From Brevibacillus agri (GTDB lineage: Bacteria > Bacillota > Bacilli > Brevibacillales > Brevibacillaceae): a DNA stretch of 64,000 nt. The position numbers and the translations under genes are program-made. Under the pieces are notes generated by a model. The model was not told the origin of the DNA, ran no database searches, and saw only the letters and a list, made by a program, of their open reading frames with translations. The stretch is from NCBI RefSeq assembly GCF_004117055.1, contig NZ_CP026363.1, positions 3,650,001-3,714,000 on the forward strand, read 5' to 3'. Below, piece after piece: positions 44,967 to 53,799 of the stretch; position 1 is the first letter of the stretch, and each line of letters begins with the position of its first letter.

Positions 44967-45974
44967 TTATCCTCCAATTTGCGACATGCGCCTTGCCGTC
45001 GGTACATGAGATTGGCTTTCATCTGCCAAAGCCTTGGCCATTTCGTGATTCATCGGCTTGATGCTCAACGCTTTGAAAAAAAGCTGGCGAATCGCTTCAT
45101 CGTCTCCGATATGCTTGCGAACGTTAAACTCGTCTGCCCAATACAGGCACGGCTTGATGTTGCCATCCGCCGTCAAACGCAGCCGGTTGCACGTTTCGCA
45201 AAAATGATCGCTCACCGGGTGAATCAACCCAAAGCTGCCTTTGGCCCCGGCAATCCGAAAGGTCTGGGCGGGACCGTTGCCGCGCACGTCATGGCTTTCC
45301 TCTGTTTCCCAGCCAAGCTGCTTACATCGCTCCAAGACGGTCGACAGCGGCAAATACGACTGTTTCCAGCGCATGTCGTTGTGGCCGATCGGCATGTACT
45401 CGATAAAGCGGACTTGCACAGCGCCGTCCAGCGTCAGCCGCAAAAAATCTTCAATCTCGTCGTCGTTGATTCCCTTCATGAGAACGACATTCAGCTTGAT
45501 CGGCCAAATCCCGGCTTGTTGACAGGCCGCGATACTGTCCAAAACGCGCTGGACATCGCCGCCGCGGGTGATAAGCGAAAAACGGTCGGCCTTCAATGTA
45601 TCCAGGCTGATGTTGACGCGCTTCAAGCCCGCTGCTTTTAATTTCGCCGCCTTTTTCGCCAAAAAAATGCCGTTGGTCGTCAAGGCAATGTCTTCGATTC
45701 CCGGTGTTTCCGCTATCGCTGCGACCAGTTCTTCAATGCCTTTGCGGACGAGCGGCTCCCCGCCCGTCAGCCTTACTTTTTTCACGCCCATTTCGGCCAA
45801 CACTCTGACAACCTCGGTAATCTCGTAAAAAGACAAAATGTTTTCGTCCGGCTCAAATTCCATCCCATCCGCTGGCATACAGTACACACAGCGCAAATTG
45901 CACCGATCGGTTACGGAAAGGCGCAAATAGTCGTGAACGCGGCCAAACGAGTCCACTAATTCACTTGGAATCAC
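44967..45974 (-). CDS. moaA: GTP 3',8-cyclase, molybdenum cofactor step 1
   Basis: The 335-residue radical-SAM enzyme has the N-terminal cluster motif CNLRCVYC (about residues 23-30), the SAM-binding TGGEPLVR and the C-terminal cluster region [19 protein letters not shown]. It ends RRMSQIGG with the Gly-Gly tail needed for catalysis. It converts GTP to 3',8-cyclo-dihydro-GTP. GTG 45974 ([12 protein letters not shown]) follows GGGGGG and overlaps the fdhD 3' end by 14 bases. A longer in-frame start upstream would extend into fdhD and is unlikely. No moaC gene is visible in the window. Confidence 0.95.
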   Translation of the reverse strand: MIPSELVDSFGRVHDYLRLSVTDRCNLRCVYCMPADGMEFEPDENILSFYEITEVVRVLAEMGVKKVRLTGGEPLVRKGIEELVAAIAETPGIEDIALTTNGIFLAKKAAKLKAAGLKRVNISLDTLKADRFSLITRGGDVQRVLDSIAACQQAGIWPIKLNVVLMKGINDDEIEDFLRLTLDGAVQVRFIEYMPIGHNDMRWKQSYLPLSTVLERCKQLGWETEESHDVRGNGPAQTFRIAGAKGSFGLIHPVSDHFCETCNRLRLTADGNIKPCLYWADEFNVRKHIGDDEAIRQLFFKALSIKPMNHEMAKALADESQSHVPTARRMSQIGG

Positions 45975-46785
45975 TGGACGTCCCCCCTTCGGCCTGTTCG
46001 ATTCGCTCAGGCCAGGTGTACACGTTGAACGACTGGTTGCGAATAAAGCCAACGGTAGTAATGCCAAGCTCCTGCGCCAGCCGCAGGGCCAGCTCGGTCG
46101 GCGCCGATTTGGACAACACGATACTGCATCCGATCTTGGCTACTTTCAACAGTACTTCTGACGAAATCCGGCCGCTGAACACCATGATTTTGTCTTCTAC
46201 CGGCACGGAATGCATCAGGCAATGCCCGTACAGTTTGTCGAGGGCATTGTGCCTGCCGATGTCCATTCGGGAGACGACGATCCCGTTTGCATCGCACAGG
46301 GCAGCATTGTGAACGCCGCCCGTGTCCTGAAAAAGCTTCGCTGACTGCTGCATCGCCTGCATGAAGCGAAAGCAATCCGCGCTTGAGATCGTCACGCCTG
46401 TCGTTTCCAACTTTTTCACCGTGCGCGCGTCGTTGTAAAAGTAAAAGCTTTGGCGGCTTTTCCCGCAGCACGAAGTGACGTACCGTTTCGAGTGGAACAT
46501 CTGGTTGTACCTGTTCACTTTTTCGGCGCGGACGTAGGCGTACCCAGTGGTTTCGTCCACAAACAGGTCAGTCACATCCGTGTATGCCTGAATTACCCCT
46601 TCAGACGCCAAAAAGCCAATGACAAGCTCTTCGATGTATTCCGGGCTGCACACTAACGTCGCAAACTCTTCCTCGTTCAACATGATCGTAATCGGCGACT
46701 CTGTAACGATGGAATCTTCTACTTCCTCCAAAGCGCCATTTTCATAGTGCAGGACAGGAGACAAAATAGACACGGGCTGAATCAC
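45961..46785 (-). CDS. fdhD: Formate dehydrogenase accessory sulfurtransferase
   Basis: The 274-residue FdhD has [19 protein letters not shown], the cysteine loop [12 protein letters not shown] (the transferring cysteines), [27 protein letters not shown] and [17 protein letters not shown]. It passes sulfur from a cysteine desulfurase to the Mo-bis-PGD cofactor of FdhF, which is essential for activity. GTG 46785 follows AAAGGTGG. Its 3' end overlaps moaA, so the two are coupled. Confidence 0.95.
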   Translation of the reverse strand: MIQPVSILSPVLHYENGALEEVEDSIVTESPITIMLNEEEFATLVCSPEYIEELVIGFLASEGVIQAYTDVTDLFVDETTGYAYVRAEKVNRYNQMFHSKRYVTSCCGKSRQSFYFYNDARTVKKLETTGVTISSADCFRFMQAMQQSAKLFQDTGGVHNAALCDANGIVVSRMDIGRHNALDKLYGHCLMHSVPVEDKIMVFSGRISSEVLLKVAKIGCSIVLSKSAPTELALRLAQELGITTVGFIRNQSFNVYTWPERIEQAEGGTSSDSK

Positions 46786-46818
46786 GATTGTTTCCCACCT
46801 TTCCTTTGCTGCTGCTCG

Positions 46819-47169
46819 TTATGAAATGGATCGGTCCAGTACATATACGGTCATGGCGATGTCTTCTTCCAGGCTGATATCGGAAAAAATCCGCAAAATT
46901 TTGGCGTCGATAATTTCCTCCAGCTTCGCTACTACCGCCGGATCATTGTAAATGTTCTTCACCAGCTTCGTACGCGCATCGTGAACCATTCGTCTGCCGT
47001 CTTCGGACATAATCATGAACTTTTCTACGTTGGTCAAATTGCCTTTCATCTCGCAAATGACCCACGGCCCGCAAAACCGAGTGAGGATTTCGCGCGGACC
47101 GTTTCCAACGTATTCCTTGCGTATCTCGCGCACAAGCATGCTGAATTGGTGCTCAAGACTTTTTGTCAT
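46819..47169 (-). CDS. DUF2294 / MpsC-like protein
   Basis: The 116-residue protein matches the DUF2294 family: REIRKEYVGNGPREILTRFCG, MSEDGRRMVHDARTKL and VEEIIDAKILRIFSDI-type (here LEEIIDAKILRIFSD). Some members are named for the Na+-translocating system protein MpsC of Staphylococcus, but the biochemical role of this one is unknown. It has no membrane segment. Its start overlaps the PsiE-like stop by four bases, inside the formate dehydrogenase operon, so an electron- or ion-transport link is a reasonable guess. Confidence 0.8.
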   Translation of the reverse strand: MTKSLEHQFSMLVREIRKEYVGNGPREILTRFCGPWVICEMKGNLTNVEKFMIMSEDGRRMVHDARTKLVKNIYNDPAVVAKLEEIIDAKILRIFSDISLEEDIAMTVYVLDRSIS

Positions 47170-47633
47170 TCGATATTCTCCTTTAGCTCACCGACCTTGT
47201 TCTGACGGGGAGCCAGCATAATATAGCTGATGACCAGGATAAAAATAACGAGCGATAAAATCAGATTGTTCATCGCATCATCCCGATTGACGATGATAAA
47301 ACGCACAGTGCCTGTGATCCCGATATAGATCAGATAGCGCAACGGAAAGTGATACGCTTCGTGGAAATACTTGACGATCATCGAAACGAAGACAAAGTAG
47401 AGAAAAAAGGCCAAGACTTTTTCCAAAATATCATGGACGTTATTATTTCCTTGAAGGGCATCCAGTACAATGGCATACAGTTCGCGTACAAGGTAAAAGC
47501 TCAAGACCAACCCGAGAATGATGAGCGAAGTATTTAGCATGAGTTGATAAAAGCGCACGATTGTCAATTCGTTTTTGCTTTTCGTCATCCAACTAGCTGA
47601 CCTCCTCTTCAAAAAGCTTGCTGCCTGTTTCAT
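47166..47633 (-). CDS. PsiE-like membrane protein
   Basis: The 155-residue protein has about four membrane helices: LMLNTSLIILGLVLSFYLV, EKVLAFFLYFVFVSMIVKYF, FPLRYLIYIGITGTVRFIIV and ILSLVIFILVISYIML. The EAYHFPLRYLIYIGITGTVR segment is the PsiE family signature. PsiE is phosphate-starvation-inducible in E. coli, with unknown function. The start at 47633 overlaps the DUF1641 stop (TGATG). An internal ATG at 47588 has GGAGG but wide spacing. Its place in this operon suggests a role linked to formate oxidation at the membrane. Confidence 0.8.
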   Translation of the reverse strand: MKQAASFLKRRSASWMTKSKNELTIVRFYQLMLNTSLIILGLVLSFYLVRELYAIVLDALQGNNNVHDILEKVLAFFLYFVFVSMIVKYFHEAYHFPLRYLIYIGITGTVRFIIVNRDDAMNNLILSLVIFILVISYIMLAPRQNKVGELKENIE

Positions 47634-48112
47634 CAGTCTTTCAATCCTTCCCCGACTCCTTTCAGCAGGTTGATGCCAAATCCCATCGCCCGGTTGATGT
47701 CCGGATCGCGCAACGCTTTTATCAAATCGAACACGCCGACCTTTGCTCCCGACTGCAAAGCTTCATCCGCTCTTTGCAGCCCTTTGGTAACGCCGGCCAT
47801 CAGCTTTTTGGTCATTTCCGGATCGAGCTCTGTCAATCCTCCCGCCGCCGCCATCGCATTGTTAATCATGTTCGTGACGGGCGGACGAACCATTTGTCCG
47901 ACGACGATTTTGGCGATATCTTCTTTCGCTTCGACAGCGGCGTTGAGCGCCCCCAGTATGCCGCTGTCATGCAGCTCCTGCAGCAGCTTGATCGTCGCCT
48001 GAATCCCCTCCGGATTTTCGGCCAGGGATTGCAGGACGCGATCGACTGTTTGCGCTTGTTTTTGTTCTTCGCTAACCTCTGGTTTCACTACTTTCGTTAT
48101 CGGTCTTGCCAT
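47633..48112 (-). CDS. DUF1641 protein, formate dehydrogenase partner (YrhD-like)
   Basis: The 159-residue protein is helical: DRVLQSLAENPEGIQATIKLL, ELHDSGILGALNAAVEAKEDI, KIVVGQMVRPPVTNMINNAM, ending in FGINLLKGVGEGLKD, the DUF1641 signature. In Bacilli the gene routinely follows an NAD-type formate dehydrogenase gene (yrhE-yrhD, yjgC-yjgD). Its start overlaps the FdhF stop by one base (TAATG), which supports a stoichiometric partner. A second copy occurs at 53800-54294. Confidence 0.88.
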   Translation of the reverse strand: MARPITKVVKPEVSEEQKQAQTVDRVLQSLAENPEGIQATIKLLQELHDSGILGALNAAVEAKEDIAKIVVGQMVRPPVTNMINNAMAAAGGLTELDPEMTKKLMAGVTKGLQRADEALQSGAKVGVFDLIKALRDPDINRAMGFGINLLKGVGEGLKD

Positions 48113-51063
48113 TATTTTTCTCCTCCCGCAACGTTAACTTCTGCAATCGGCACGTAATCTTCTCTCGCCCATTTCCGCTCTACCTGGACACCCAGTTGCG
48201 GGTTTCGTTTCGCGTAGCGAGGATTGTACATAGGCAGCGGGGTCATGCCTTTTTCTTTGAGCAGCTCCATGCGCACCTTCGTCTGTTTGTACGCAGGGGT
48301 TTGCGTGCGAACGTCGCCCACGCTGCCTGTCAGCAGGTTGATCGCATTTTCATGGCTGACGGAGTGCATCGGTACGTACAGTTCGTTGCCGCTGACCCGA
48401 TCGGTCACGAGCACCCGCAGCTTGATCGCTCCGTACGGCGAGACGAGGCGAACCAGGGAACCGTCTTGCACGCCGCGTTCGCGGGCAAGTTCAGGCGAAA
48501 CCTCCACAAACACTTCCGGCAGTTTGTACTGGATTCCTTTTGACTTGTTCGTCATGTTTCCTTCGTGGAAATGTTCCAGCAATCGACCATTATTCAAAGT
48601 AAGGTCAAATTCCGATGGATATTCCACAGGCGGAATGTATTCCACGAGCGAAAGTCTCGCTTTGCCGTCCGGGAAGTTGAAGCGCTCCTGGTAGAGAAGC
48701 GGTTCGTCGGTGCCGTCTTTTTGTACCGGCCAATGCAAGCTGTTCCATCCTTCCAGACGGTCGTAGGACACGCCTCCGTAAAGCGGCGCCAGGCTGGCGA
48801 TTTCGTCCATGATTTCGCTCGGATGCTGGTAGTTCCAGTTGGCTCCCATGCGTTGCGCGATCATCTGGATGATCGCCCAGTCCGGCTTGGAATCGCCAAG
48901 CGGTTCCAAAACTTGATACAAACGCTGGATGCGTCTTTCGGTGTTCGCGAACGTACCGTCTTTTTCCAGCGATGGCGACGCAGGCAAGACGACATCGGCA
49001 AATTGCGCCGTTTTGGTCAGGAATACGTCCTGGACGACGAAGAAGTCGAGCTTGCTGAGCGTGTCGTGCACGTGGTTCGCGTTGGAATCTACCCACGCCA
49101 TGTCTTCGCCCATCAGGTACATCGCTTTCAGTTCGCCTTTTTCGACGGCTTCCAGCATTTCGATATTGGTCAAGCCCGGTTTGTTGGAGATGGTGACGCC
49201 GTACGCTTTTTCAAATTTCGCTCTCGCCGCATCATCGGTAATATGCTGGTACCCTGGCAGCCAGGTAGGCAGCGTGCCCATGTCGCAAGCGCCCTGGACG
49301 TTGTTGTGTCCGCGCAAAGGATAAGCGCCCGCTCCTGGACGGCCGTAGTTTCCTGTCACCAGCAGCAGGTTGGAGATCGCCGCCGATGTATACGAGCCTG
49401 CGACGTTTTGCGTGACGCCCATTCCCCACAAAACGCAAGTGCCGTCCGCTTCATGGATCATTTTGGCGGTCTGGATCAGTTGTTCTTTGCCGAGTCCGGT
49501 AACTGCTTCGGCGTAGTCCAGCGTGTATTTTTCCAGCATGGCGCGATATTCGTCAAACTGGTTCACCCGCGCCCGGATATACGCCTCGTCATGCCAGCCC
49601 TGGTCGATGATGTACTTCGCAACGGCCGTCAGCCAGACAAAATCGGTTCCTTGTTTCGGGTGCAGGAACAGATCGGAGCGCTCTGCCATCTCATGCTTGC
49701 GCAGGTCGGAAACAATCAGTTTTTGCCCGTGCAATTTTTTCGCCCGTTTTACGCGGGTTGCCAAAACGGGATGGCCCTCTGTCGGGTTCGCCCCGACGAT
49801 GATGACCAGTCCGGCGCTGGCGATATCTTTAATCGTGCCTGAGTCTCCGCCGTATCCGACAGTTGCGAGCAGTCCGTCGGTTGCGGGCGATTGGCAATAG
49901 CGGGAACAGTTGTCGATGTTGTTCGATTCAAAAACTTGGCGCGCCAGCTTTTGCATCAGGTACGCATCTTCGTTTGTCGTTTTCGACGAGCTGACAAAGC
50001 CAAGCGCTTCGCCTCCGTAGGTTTGCTTGATCGCACCCATCCGCTCGGCAATCAGCGTCAGCGCCTCATCCCACGTCGCCGGAACGAAGGCGTCGTCTTT
50101 GCGAATCAGGGGCGTAGTCAAGCGCTGGTCGCTGTTGACAAAATCCCAGCCGAACTTCCCTTTCACACATGTGGAGACGCTGTTGACCGGAGAGTCTTCC
50201 GTTGGCTCCACTTTCAAAATGTGGCGGCCTTTGGTCCATACTTCAAACGAACAGCCTACGCCGCAGAACGTACAAACCGTTTTCGTTTTTTTGGTTCGCG
50301 TCTCCCGCATCGCCGCTTCGACTTCTGAAATCGCAAAAATGCTGCTGTACCCAGGCTCGACTTCTTTAATCAGATCGATCATCGGGTTCAGCAGGTCTTT
50401 TTGAATGCCTGACATGAATCCTGCCTCGCCGAGCATCGATTTTTCCATCAGCGCATTGCACGGGCAAACGGTCACGCACTGACCGCAAGATACGCACGAG
50501 GAGTCGTTAATCGATTTGTTGTCATCCCAAATGACTCGCGGGATTTCCCGCTCCCAGTCGATGGTCAGCGTTTCGTTTACTTGCAAATCCTGGCATACTT
50601 CGGTACAACGTCCGCAGAGGATGCATTGATCGGGATCGTAGCGGTAAAAAGGATGCGACATGTCCACTTCGTAGTTTTTGCCGCGGAACGGACGCGTTTG
50701 GTGGTCGATTTCGAGCAACTCTGCCGTGTTGTGCACCCGGCAATTTCCGTTGTTGTTGTCGCAGACGGTGCAATACAGCATGTGGTTTTCCAGGATGCGG
50801 TCCATCGCTTCGGTCTGCGCGCCTTTTGCCCGCTCGGAGGAAGTGAGAATCTTCATCCCGTCTGCAATCGGCGTCGAGCACGCCCGCATAATTTTTCCGT
50901 CCACTTCGCACATGCACGTATCACAAGTTTGAACTGGGCCTAAAATGGGTGAGTAGCATATATGCGGATGCTCGATGTCGTGTTGCAGCAGGTAGTCCAG
51001 GATGCGGGTCCCTTCTTCCGCTTCGTGCTTCACGTTGTTTAGTTCAAACTTTACCTTTTTCAT
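48112..51063 (-). CDS. fdhF: Formate dehydrogenase alpha subunit, NAD-type, molybdopterin
   Basis: The 983-residue protein has a [2Fe-2S] ferredoxin-like N-terminus (TCDTCMCEVDG, about 45-75), a His/Cys cluster, two [4Fe-4S] motifs (CILCGRCTEVC, CVSCGQCVTVCPCN) and the molybdopterin catalytic part beginning CTFCGVGCSFEVW. The active-site region is NNIDNCSRYCQSPATDGL; the Cys after RY would ligate Mo, so it is a Cys not a Sec enzyme. Gln after it is usual for the Bacillus YrhE group as I recall. The C-terminal domain (PGDxxLVRL-type) is complete. ATG 51063 follows GGAGG by 10 bases; it is the first gene of the operon after a structured leader. Confidence 0.95.
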   Translation of the reverse strand: MKKVKFELNNVKHEAEEGTRILDYLLQHDIEHPHICYSPILGPVQTCDTCMCEVDGKIMRACSTPIADGMKILTSSERAKGAQTEAMDRILENHMLYCTVCDNNNGNCRVHNTAELLEIDHQTRPFRGKNYEVDMSHPFYRYDPDQCILCGRCTEVCQDLQVNETLTIDWEREIPRVIWDDNKSINDSSCVSCGQCVTVCPCNALMEKSMLGEAGFMSGIQKDLLNPMIDLIKEVEPGYSSIFAISEVEAAMRETRTKKTKTVCTFCGVGCSFEVWTKGRHILKVEPTEDSPVNSVSTCVKGKFGWDFVNSDQRLTTPLIRKDDAFVPATWDEALTLIAERMGAIKQTYGGEALGFVSSSKTTNEDAYLMQKLARQVFESNNIDNCSRYCQSPATDGLLATVGYGGDSGTIKDIASAGLVIIVGANPTEGHPVLATRVKRAKKLHGQKLIVSDLRKHEMAERSDLFLHPKQGTDFVWLTAVAKYIIDQGWHDEAYIRARVNQFDEYRAMLEKYTLDYAEAVTGLGKEQLIQTAKMIHEADGTCVLWGMGVTQNVAGSYTSAAISNLLLVTGNYGRPGAGAYPLRGHNNVQGACDMGTLPTWLPGYQHITDDAARAKFEKAYGVTISNKPGLTNIEMLEAVEKGELKAMYLMGEDMAWVDSNANHVHDTLSKLDFFVVQDVFLTKTAQFADVVLPASPSLEKDGTFANTERRIQRLYQVLEPLGDSKPDWAIIQMIAQRMGANWNYQHPSEIMDEIASLAPLYGGVSYDRLEGWNSLHWPVQKDGTDEPLLYQERFNFPDGKARLSLVEYIPPVEYPSEFDLTLNNGRLLEHFHEGNMTNKSKGIQYKLPEVFVEVSPELARERGVQDGSLVRLVSPYGAIKLRVLVTDRVSGNELYVPMHSVSHENAINLLTGSVGDVRTQTPAYKQTKVRMELLKEKGMTPLPMYNPRYAKRNPQLGVQVERKWAREDYVPIAEVNVAGGEK

Positions 51064-51250
51064 TTCCCAAAAACCTCCAGAATCATAATAAAAGCCCACC
51101 ATAAAACAATTCGGGCATAACGCATGCACAAATTGTCTTATGGTGGGCTAATGACTAAGCATCAATTGATACCAGTTATCCATCCCATTCGTATGGAGGA
51201 GATCAGGATGCGTTGGCTATACGTGATGACCAACCATCAATGATCGACTA
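51064..51250 (-). promoter_or_regulatory. Structured leader with attenuator upstream of the formate dehydrogenase operon
   Basis: Read on the minus strand from the predicted start near 51250, the leader can fold a three-way junction. P1 is ATTGAT with ATCAAT (extended by ATC/GAT), P2 is GTTGG with CCAAC, and P3 is CATC plus CCAT with ATGG plus GATG. P3 also carries CTCCTCC, complementary to the fdhF ribosome site GGAGG. It is followed by a long terminator hairpin (51091-51149). The layout resembles a riboswitch with expression platform. It does not match an aptamer I know; a Mo/W-cofactor sensor is one idea. Confidence 0.5.
51091..51149 (-). terminator. Terminator/attenuator hairpin in the fdhF leader
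   Basis: On the minus strand AGCCCACCATAAGACAATT pairs with AATTGTTTTATGGTGGGCT (one mismatch) over a 19-base loop, followed by TTTATTATG. It ends about 30 bases before the fdhF start, in the leader rather than after a gene. Confidence 0.7.
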
Positions 51251-51257
51251 TAGCTTC

Positions 51258-51263
51258 ATTATA
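51258..51263 (-). promoter_or_regulatory. -10 element of the fdhF promoter
   Basis: A consensus TATAAT lies on the minus strand, preceded by GGTGC. A TTGGAT lies 19 bases upstream as a weak -35. Transcription would begin near 51250. Confidence 0.45.
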
Positions 51264-51309
51264 GCACCAAAACCGCCCGAAAATCCAACTCTTTTTGTTG
51301 AAGGATTGC

Positions 51310-52323
51310 TCACACCTTGCCTTTCACATATCTTGCGTTAAAAATGAACAGCCGCATCAGCAAAAACAGCGACGGAATGAGCAACACCATCCCGCCGATG
51401 AAAGCCGCGACCAAAAACTTGGCCATCGTCGGATTCGTGACGCTCGTATGAAAGGAGACGTACGGGTAGAGCAAATACGGCAAATGGGACTTTCCGTACC
51501 CCCAGAACGCCGTGAAAAATTGCAGCATGACGGAAATGAACATCCAGCCGTATGCCCTTTTGACGATCAATAAGCGCAGCGCATTCAAGAAGAAGCCAAA
51601 CGACAAAATAAACCAGATGCTATGGTCCATGAGCGAAGAAAAATGCTCAGGATTATGCTTCCACAAGGCCATAAAGACGAGCAAAGACGCAAAAATCGTC
51701 GGCAAGCTGTTAAACAGCGCCCATTGCCGCAGCACGCCCTCTGCCTGCGCGTCCTCCGCCCGATTCGCGTAATAGGTCAAAAAGCTTGCGCTGATAAACA
51801 GCACACTCACGAGAGCCAAAAACACAACGGCCCAGGAATACGGGCTGTAAAAAAGGTTGCCGGGCAAAAAATGCGGGACGCCGCCGTCCATTTCGATAAA
51901 TCCCCCTTCCGATATCGTCAGGACGGTGGAAAAGGAAGCCGGGATCAGGACGCCTGTTGCCGCGTACAAAAAATGGTACAGGTGGCTGCTCGGATTGCCG
52001 TATTTGCTGAAGGCGTAAAAAGAGCCGCGAATCGCCAGCAAGACCAGGGCGACGCTCGCCGGGACGAGCAGCGCTGTCCCGTAGAAATAGCCTGTCTCCG
52101 GAAAAAAGCCGACGATGCCGACGAAAAAGAACACGAGAAAGACGTTGGTCACTTCCCAGACCGGCGACAAATAGCGGGTAATCACTTTGTTGATGATTTC
52201 TCCTTTGCCTGTGATCCTTCCGTAGTAGGAGAAAAAGCCCGCCCCGAAGTCAATCGAAGCGACGATGATATAGCCGTACAAAAACAGCCAGAGGATGGAG
52301 ATTCCAAGCCCTTCCGTCGTCAC
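51310..52323 (-). CDS. cydB: Cytochrome bd menaquinol oxidase subunit II
   Basis: The 337-residue protein has eight or nine membrane helices. The N-terminus MTTEGLGISILWLFLYGYII, VWEVTNVFLVFFFVGIVGFFP, AIRGSFYAFSKYG and SLPTIFASLLVFMALW are typical of CydB/CbdB. With subunit I it reduces oxygen to water with menaquinol. The start overlaps the cydA stop by four bases (ATGA). The sequence looks like the short YthB/CioB-like group rather than E. coli CydB. Confidence 0.92.
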   Translation of the reverse strand: MTTEGLGISILWLFLYGYIIVASIDFGAGFFSYYGRITGKGEIINKVITRYLSPVWEVTNVFLVFFFVGIVGFFPETGYFYGTALLVPASVALVLLAIRGSFYAFSKYGNPSSHLYHFLYAATGVLIPASFSTVLTISEGGFIEMDGGVPHFLPGNLFYSPYSWAVVFLALVSVLFISASFLTYYANRAEDAQAEGVLRQWALFNSLPTIFASLLVFMALWKHNPEHFSSLMDHSIWFILSFGFFLNALRLLIVKRAYGWMFISVMLQFFTAFWGYGKSHLPYLLYPYVSFHTSVTNPTMAKFLVAAFIGGMVLLIPSLFLLMRLFIFNARYVKGKV

Positions 52324-53648
52324 GTCTGCTCACTCCTCGCATCCAGTAGCGGCTCCACCGGATTTCTGCGCGCCATTCGAACCAGCACATACACGGTCAA
52401 TATGCCTAATAGAGCGTAAATCACACTAAACAGGACAAGCATCGCCCCGACGTCTGGCGATGTTGTCGCCGCCTCTGCCACGGTCATATACCCGCGCAAA
52501 ATCCACGGCTGCCGCCCTACTTCAGCAAAAATCCAGCCAAATTCGATCGCAAGCATCGACAACGGGCCTCCGAGCACGATCAGGCCGAGCAGCCAGCGGT
52601 TCCATTCCAGTTGCGGCTTCCAGATCCGGCAAGCGACAAAGATACAGGAAAGCACAATCATGAAGCTTCCAATCCCTACCATCAGGTCGAACCAGTAATG
52701 AATGATTAAGGGAGGCCAGTTTTCTTTCGGAATGTCGTTTAAGCCCGTGACCTCTCCCTGAAAGCTGTCGGTTGCCAAAAAGGAGAGCATGCTTGGCAAT
52801 CGGAGGGCGTAGTTCACCTCGTTCGTCGTTCTGTCCAAGGTTCCCCCTACCAGAAGGTCAGCGTGCGTTTTCGTCTCGAAATGCCATTCCGCCGCAGCCA
52901 GTTTTTCCGGCTGGTAGGCAGCGAGAAACTTGCCCGACAGATCGCCCACCACGGCCGTCGCCACTGCAAAAATCAGTCCTACCATCATGCTCAGTCGCAA
53001 CGCTTTTTTATAGTACTCGTTGCGGTGGCCCCGCAAAATAAACCAGGCCGCAATGGCGGCGATCACGAAAGCCGTTGTCATGTACGCAGACGTGAGTACG
53101 TGCGCTACCTTGGTCGGCGTCGCCGGGTTGAACATCGCTTTTAACGGCTCGATGTTCGCAATCGCTCCGTTTTCGATCGTAAACCCTTGTGGCGTATTCA
53201 TGAACGCATTTACCGTCGTTATGAAAAAGGCGGACAGGCCAGAGCCAATCGCGACCGGAATCAAGACGAGCAAATGAAAGAGCGGCTTTTTAAACCGGCT
53301 CCACGTGTACAGGTAAATCCCTAAAAAAATCGCTTCAAAGAAAAAGGCAAACGTCTCCATAAATAGCGGCAGAGAAATCACTTGCCCCGCGATTTTCATA
53401 AACCCCGGAAACAGAAGGGACAATTGCAGGCCGATGATCGTCCCCGTCACGACGCCAACCGCAACCGTGATCGAATACCCTTTGGCCAGCCTGCGCGCCA
53501 AAAGCCTGTACTGCTGGTCTTTTTTCACAATCCCCATCGTTTCAGCCAGTAACAGCAACAACGGCATTCCCACTCCGATGGTGGCATAGATGATGTGAAA
53601 CCCTAACGTAAGTCCGAATAAAATTCTGCTTTGCAACGCCAAATCCAT
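52320..53648 (-). CDS. cydA: Cytochrome bd menaquinol oxidase subunit I
   Basis: The 442-residue protein starts MDLALQSRILFGLTLGFHII, with heme-ligand His in GFHIIYATIG. It has LFMETFAFFFEAIFLGIYLY (Glu for proton/heme d), GLSAFFITTVNAFMNTPQGF, a short Q-loop and the C-terminal GRQPWILRGYMTVAEAAT. The length and short Q-loop match the YthA/CioA-type oxidases, which are active at low oxygen and cyanide resistant. ATG 53648 follows GGAGG by 7 bases. No cydC/cydD genes are visible here. Confidence 0.93.
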   Translation of the reverse strand: MDLALQSRILFGLTLGFHIIYATIGVGMPLLLLLAETMGIVKKDQQYRLLARRLAKGYSITVAVGVVTGTIIGLQLSLLFPGFMKIAGQVISLPLFMETFAFFFEAIFLGIYLYTWSRFKKPLFHLLVLIPVAIGSGLSAFFITTVNAFMNTPQGFTIENGAIANIEPLKAMFNPATPTKVAHVLTSAYMTTAFVIAAIAAWFILRGHRNEYYKKALRLSMMVGLIFAVATAVVGDLSGKFLAAYQPEKLAAAEWHFETKTHADLLVGGTLDRTTNEVNYALRLPSMLSFLATDSFQGEVTGLNDIPKENWPPLIIHYWFDLMVGIGSFMIVLSCIFVACRIWKPQLEWNRWLLGLIVLGGPLSMLAIEFGWIFAEVGRQPWILRGYMTVAEAATTSPDVGAMLVLFSVIYALLGILTVYVLVRMARRNPVEPLLDARSEQT

Positions 53649-53775
53649 CCGCTTTCCTCCTTGGCAGCATTCGGTCGTCCCTGCTCGTCTCCCGGTGGAA
53701 CCCGGCAGCACCGCTCACTTTTTCCGCGTCGTTTTCATCCTTCATTCCCTGCACGGGGATTTTGTCTGTATGCAT
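53542..53775 (-). CDS. Doubtful small frame, overlapping the cydA start
   Basis: ATG 53775 has a textbook GGAGG 7 bases before it and lies 25 bases after the second DUF1641 stop. The first 45 codons (MHTDKIPVQGMKDENDAEKV) precede cydA, and the last 35 overlap the start of cydA in another frame. It could be the surviving beginning of a lost operon gene whose body was deleted. The product is not recognised. Confidence 0.3.
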   Translation of the reverse strand: MHTDKIPVQGMKDENDAEKVSGAAGFHRETSRDDRMLPRRKADGFGVAKQNFIRTYVRVSHHLCHHRSGNAVVAVTG

Positions 53776-53799
53776 TCTCGCGCCTCCTTGCTGTCGCGG

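Noticed and set aside
51160-51250. Possible TPP riboswitch because of CCTGATCT in the fdhF leader
   Set aside because: The rest of the TPP core (CTGAGA and the ACCTG..GGATAATGCCAGCG order) is missing and the downstream genes are not thiamine genes.
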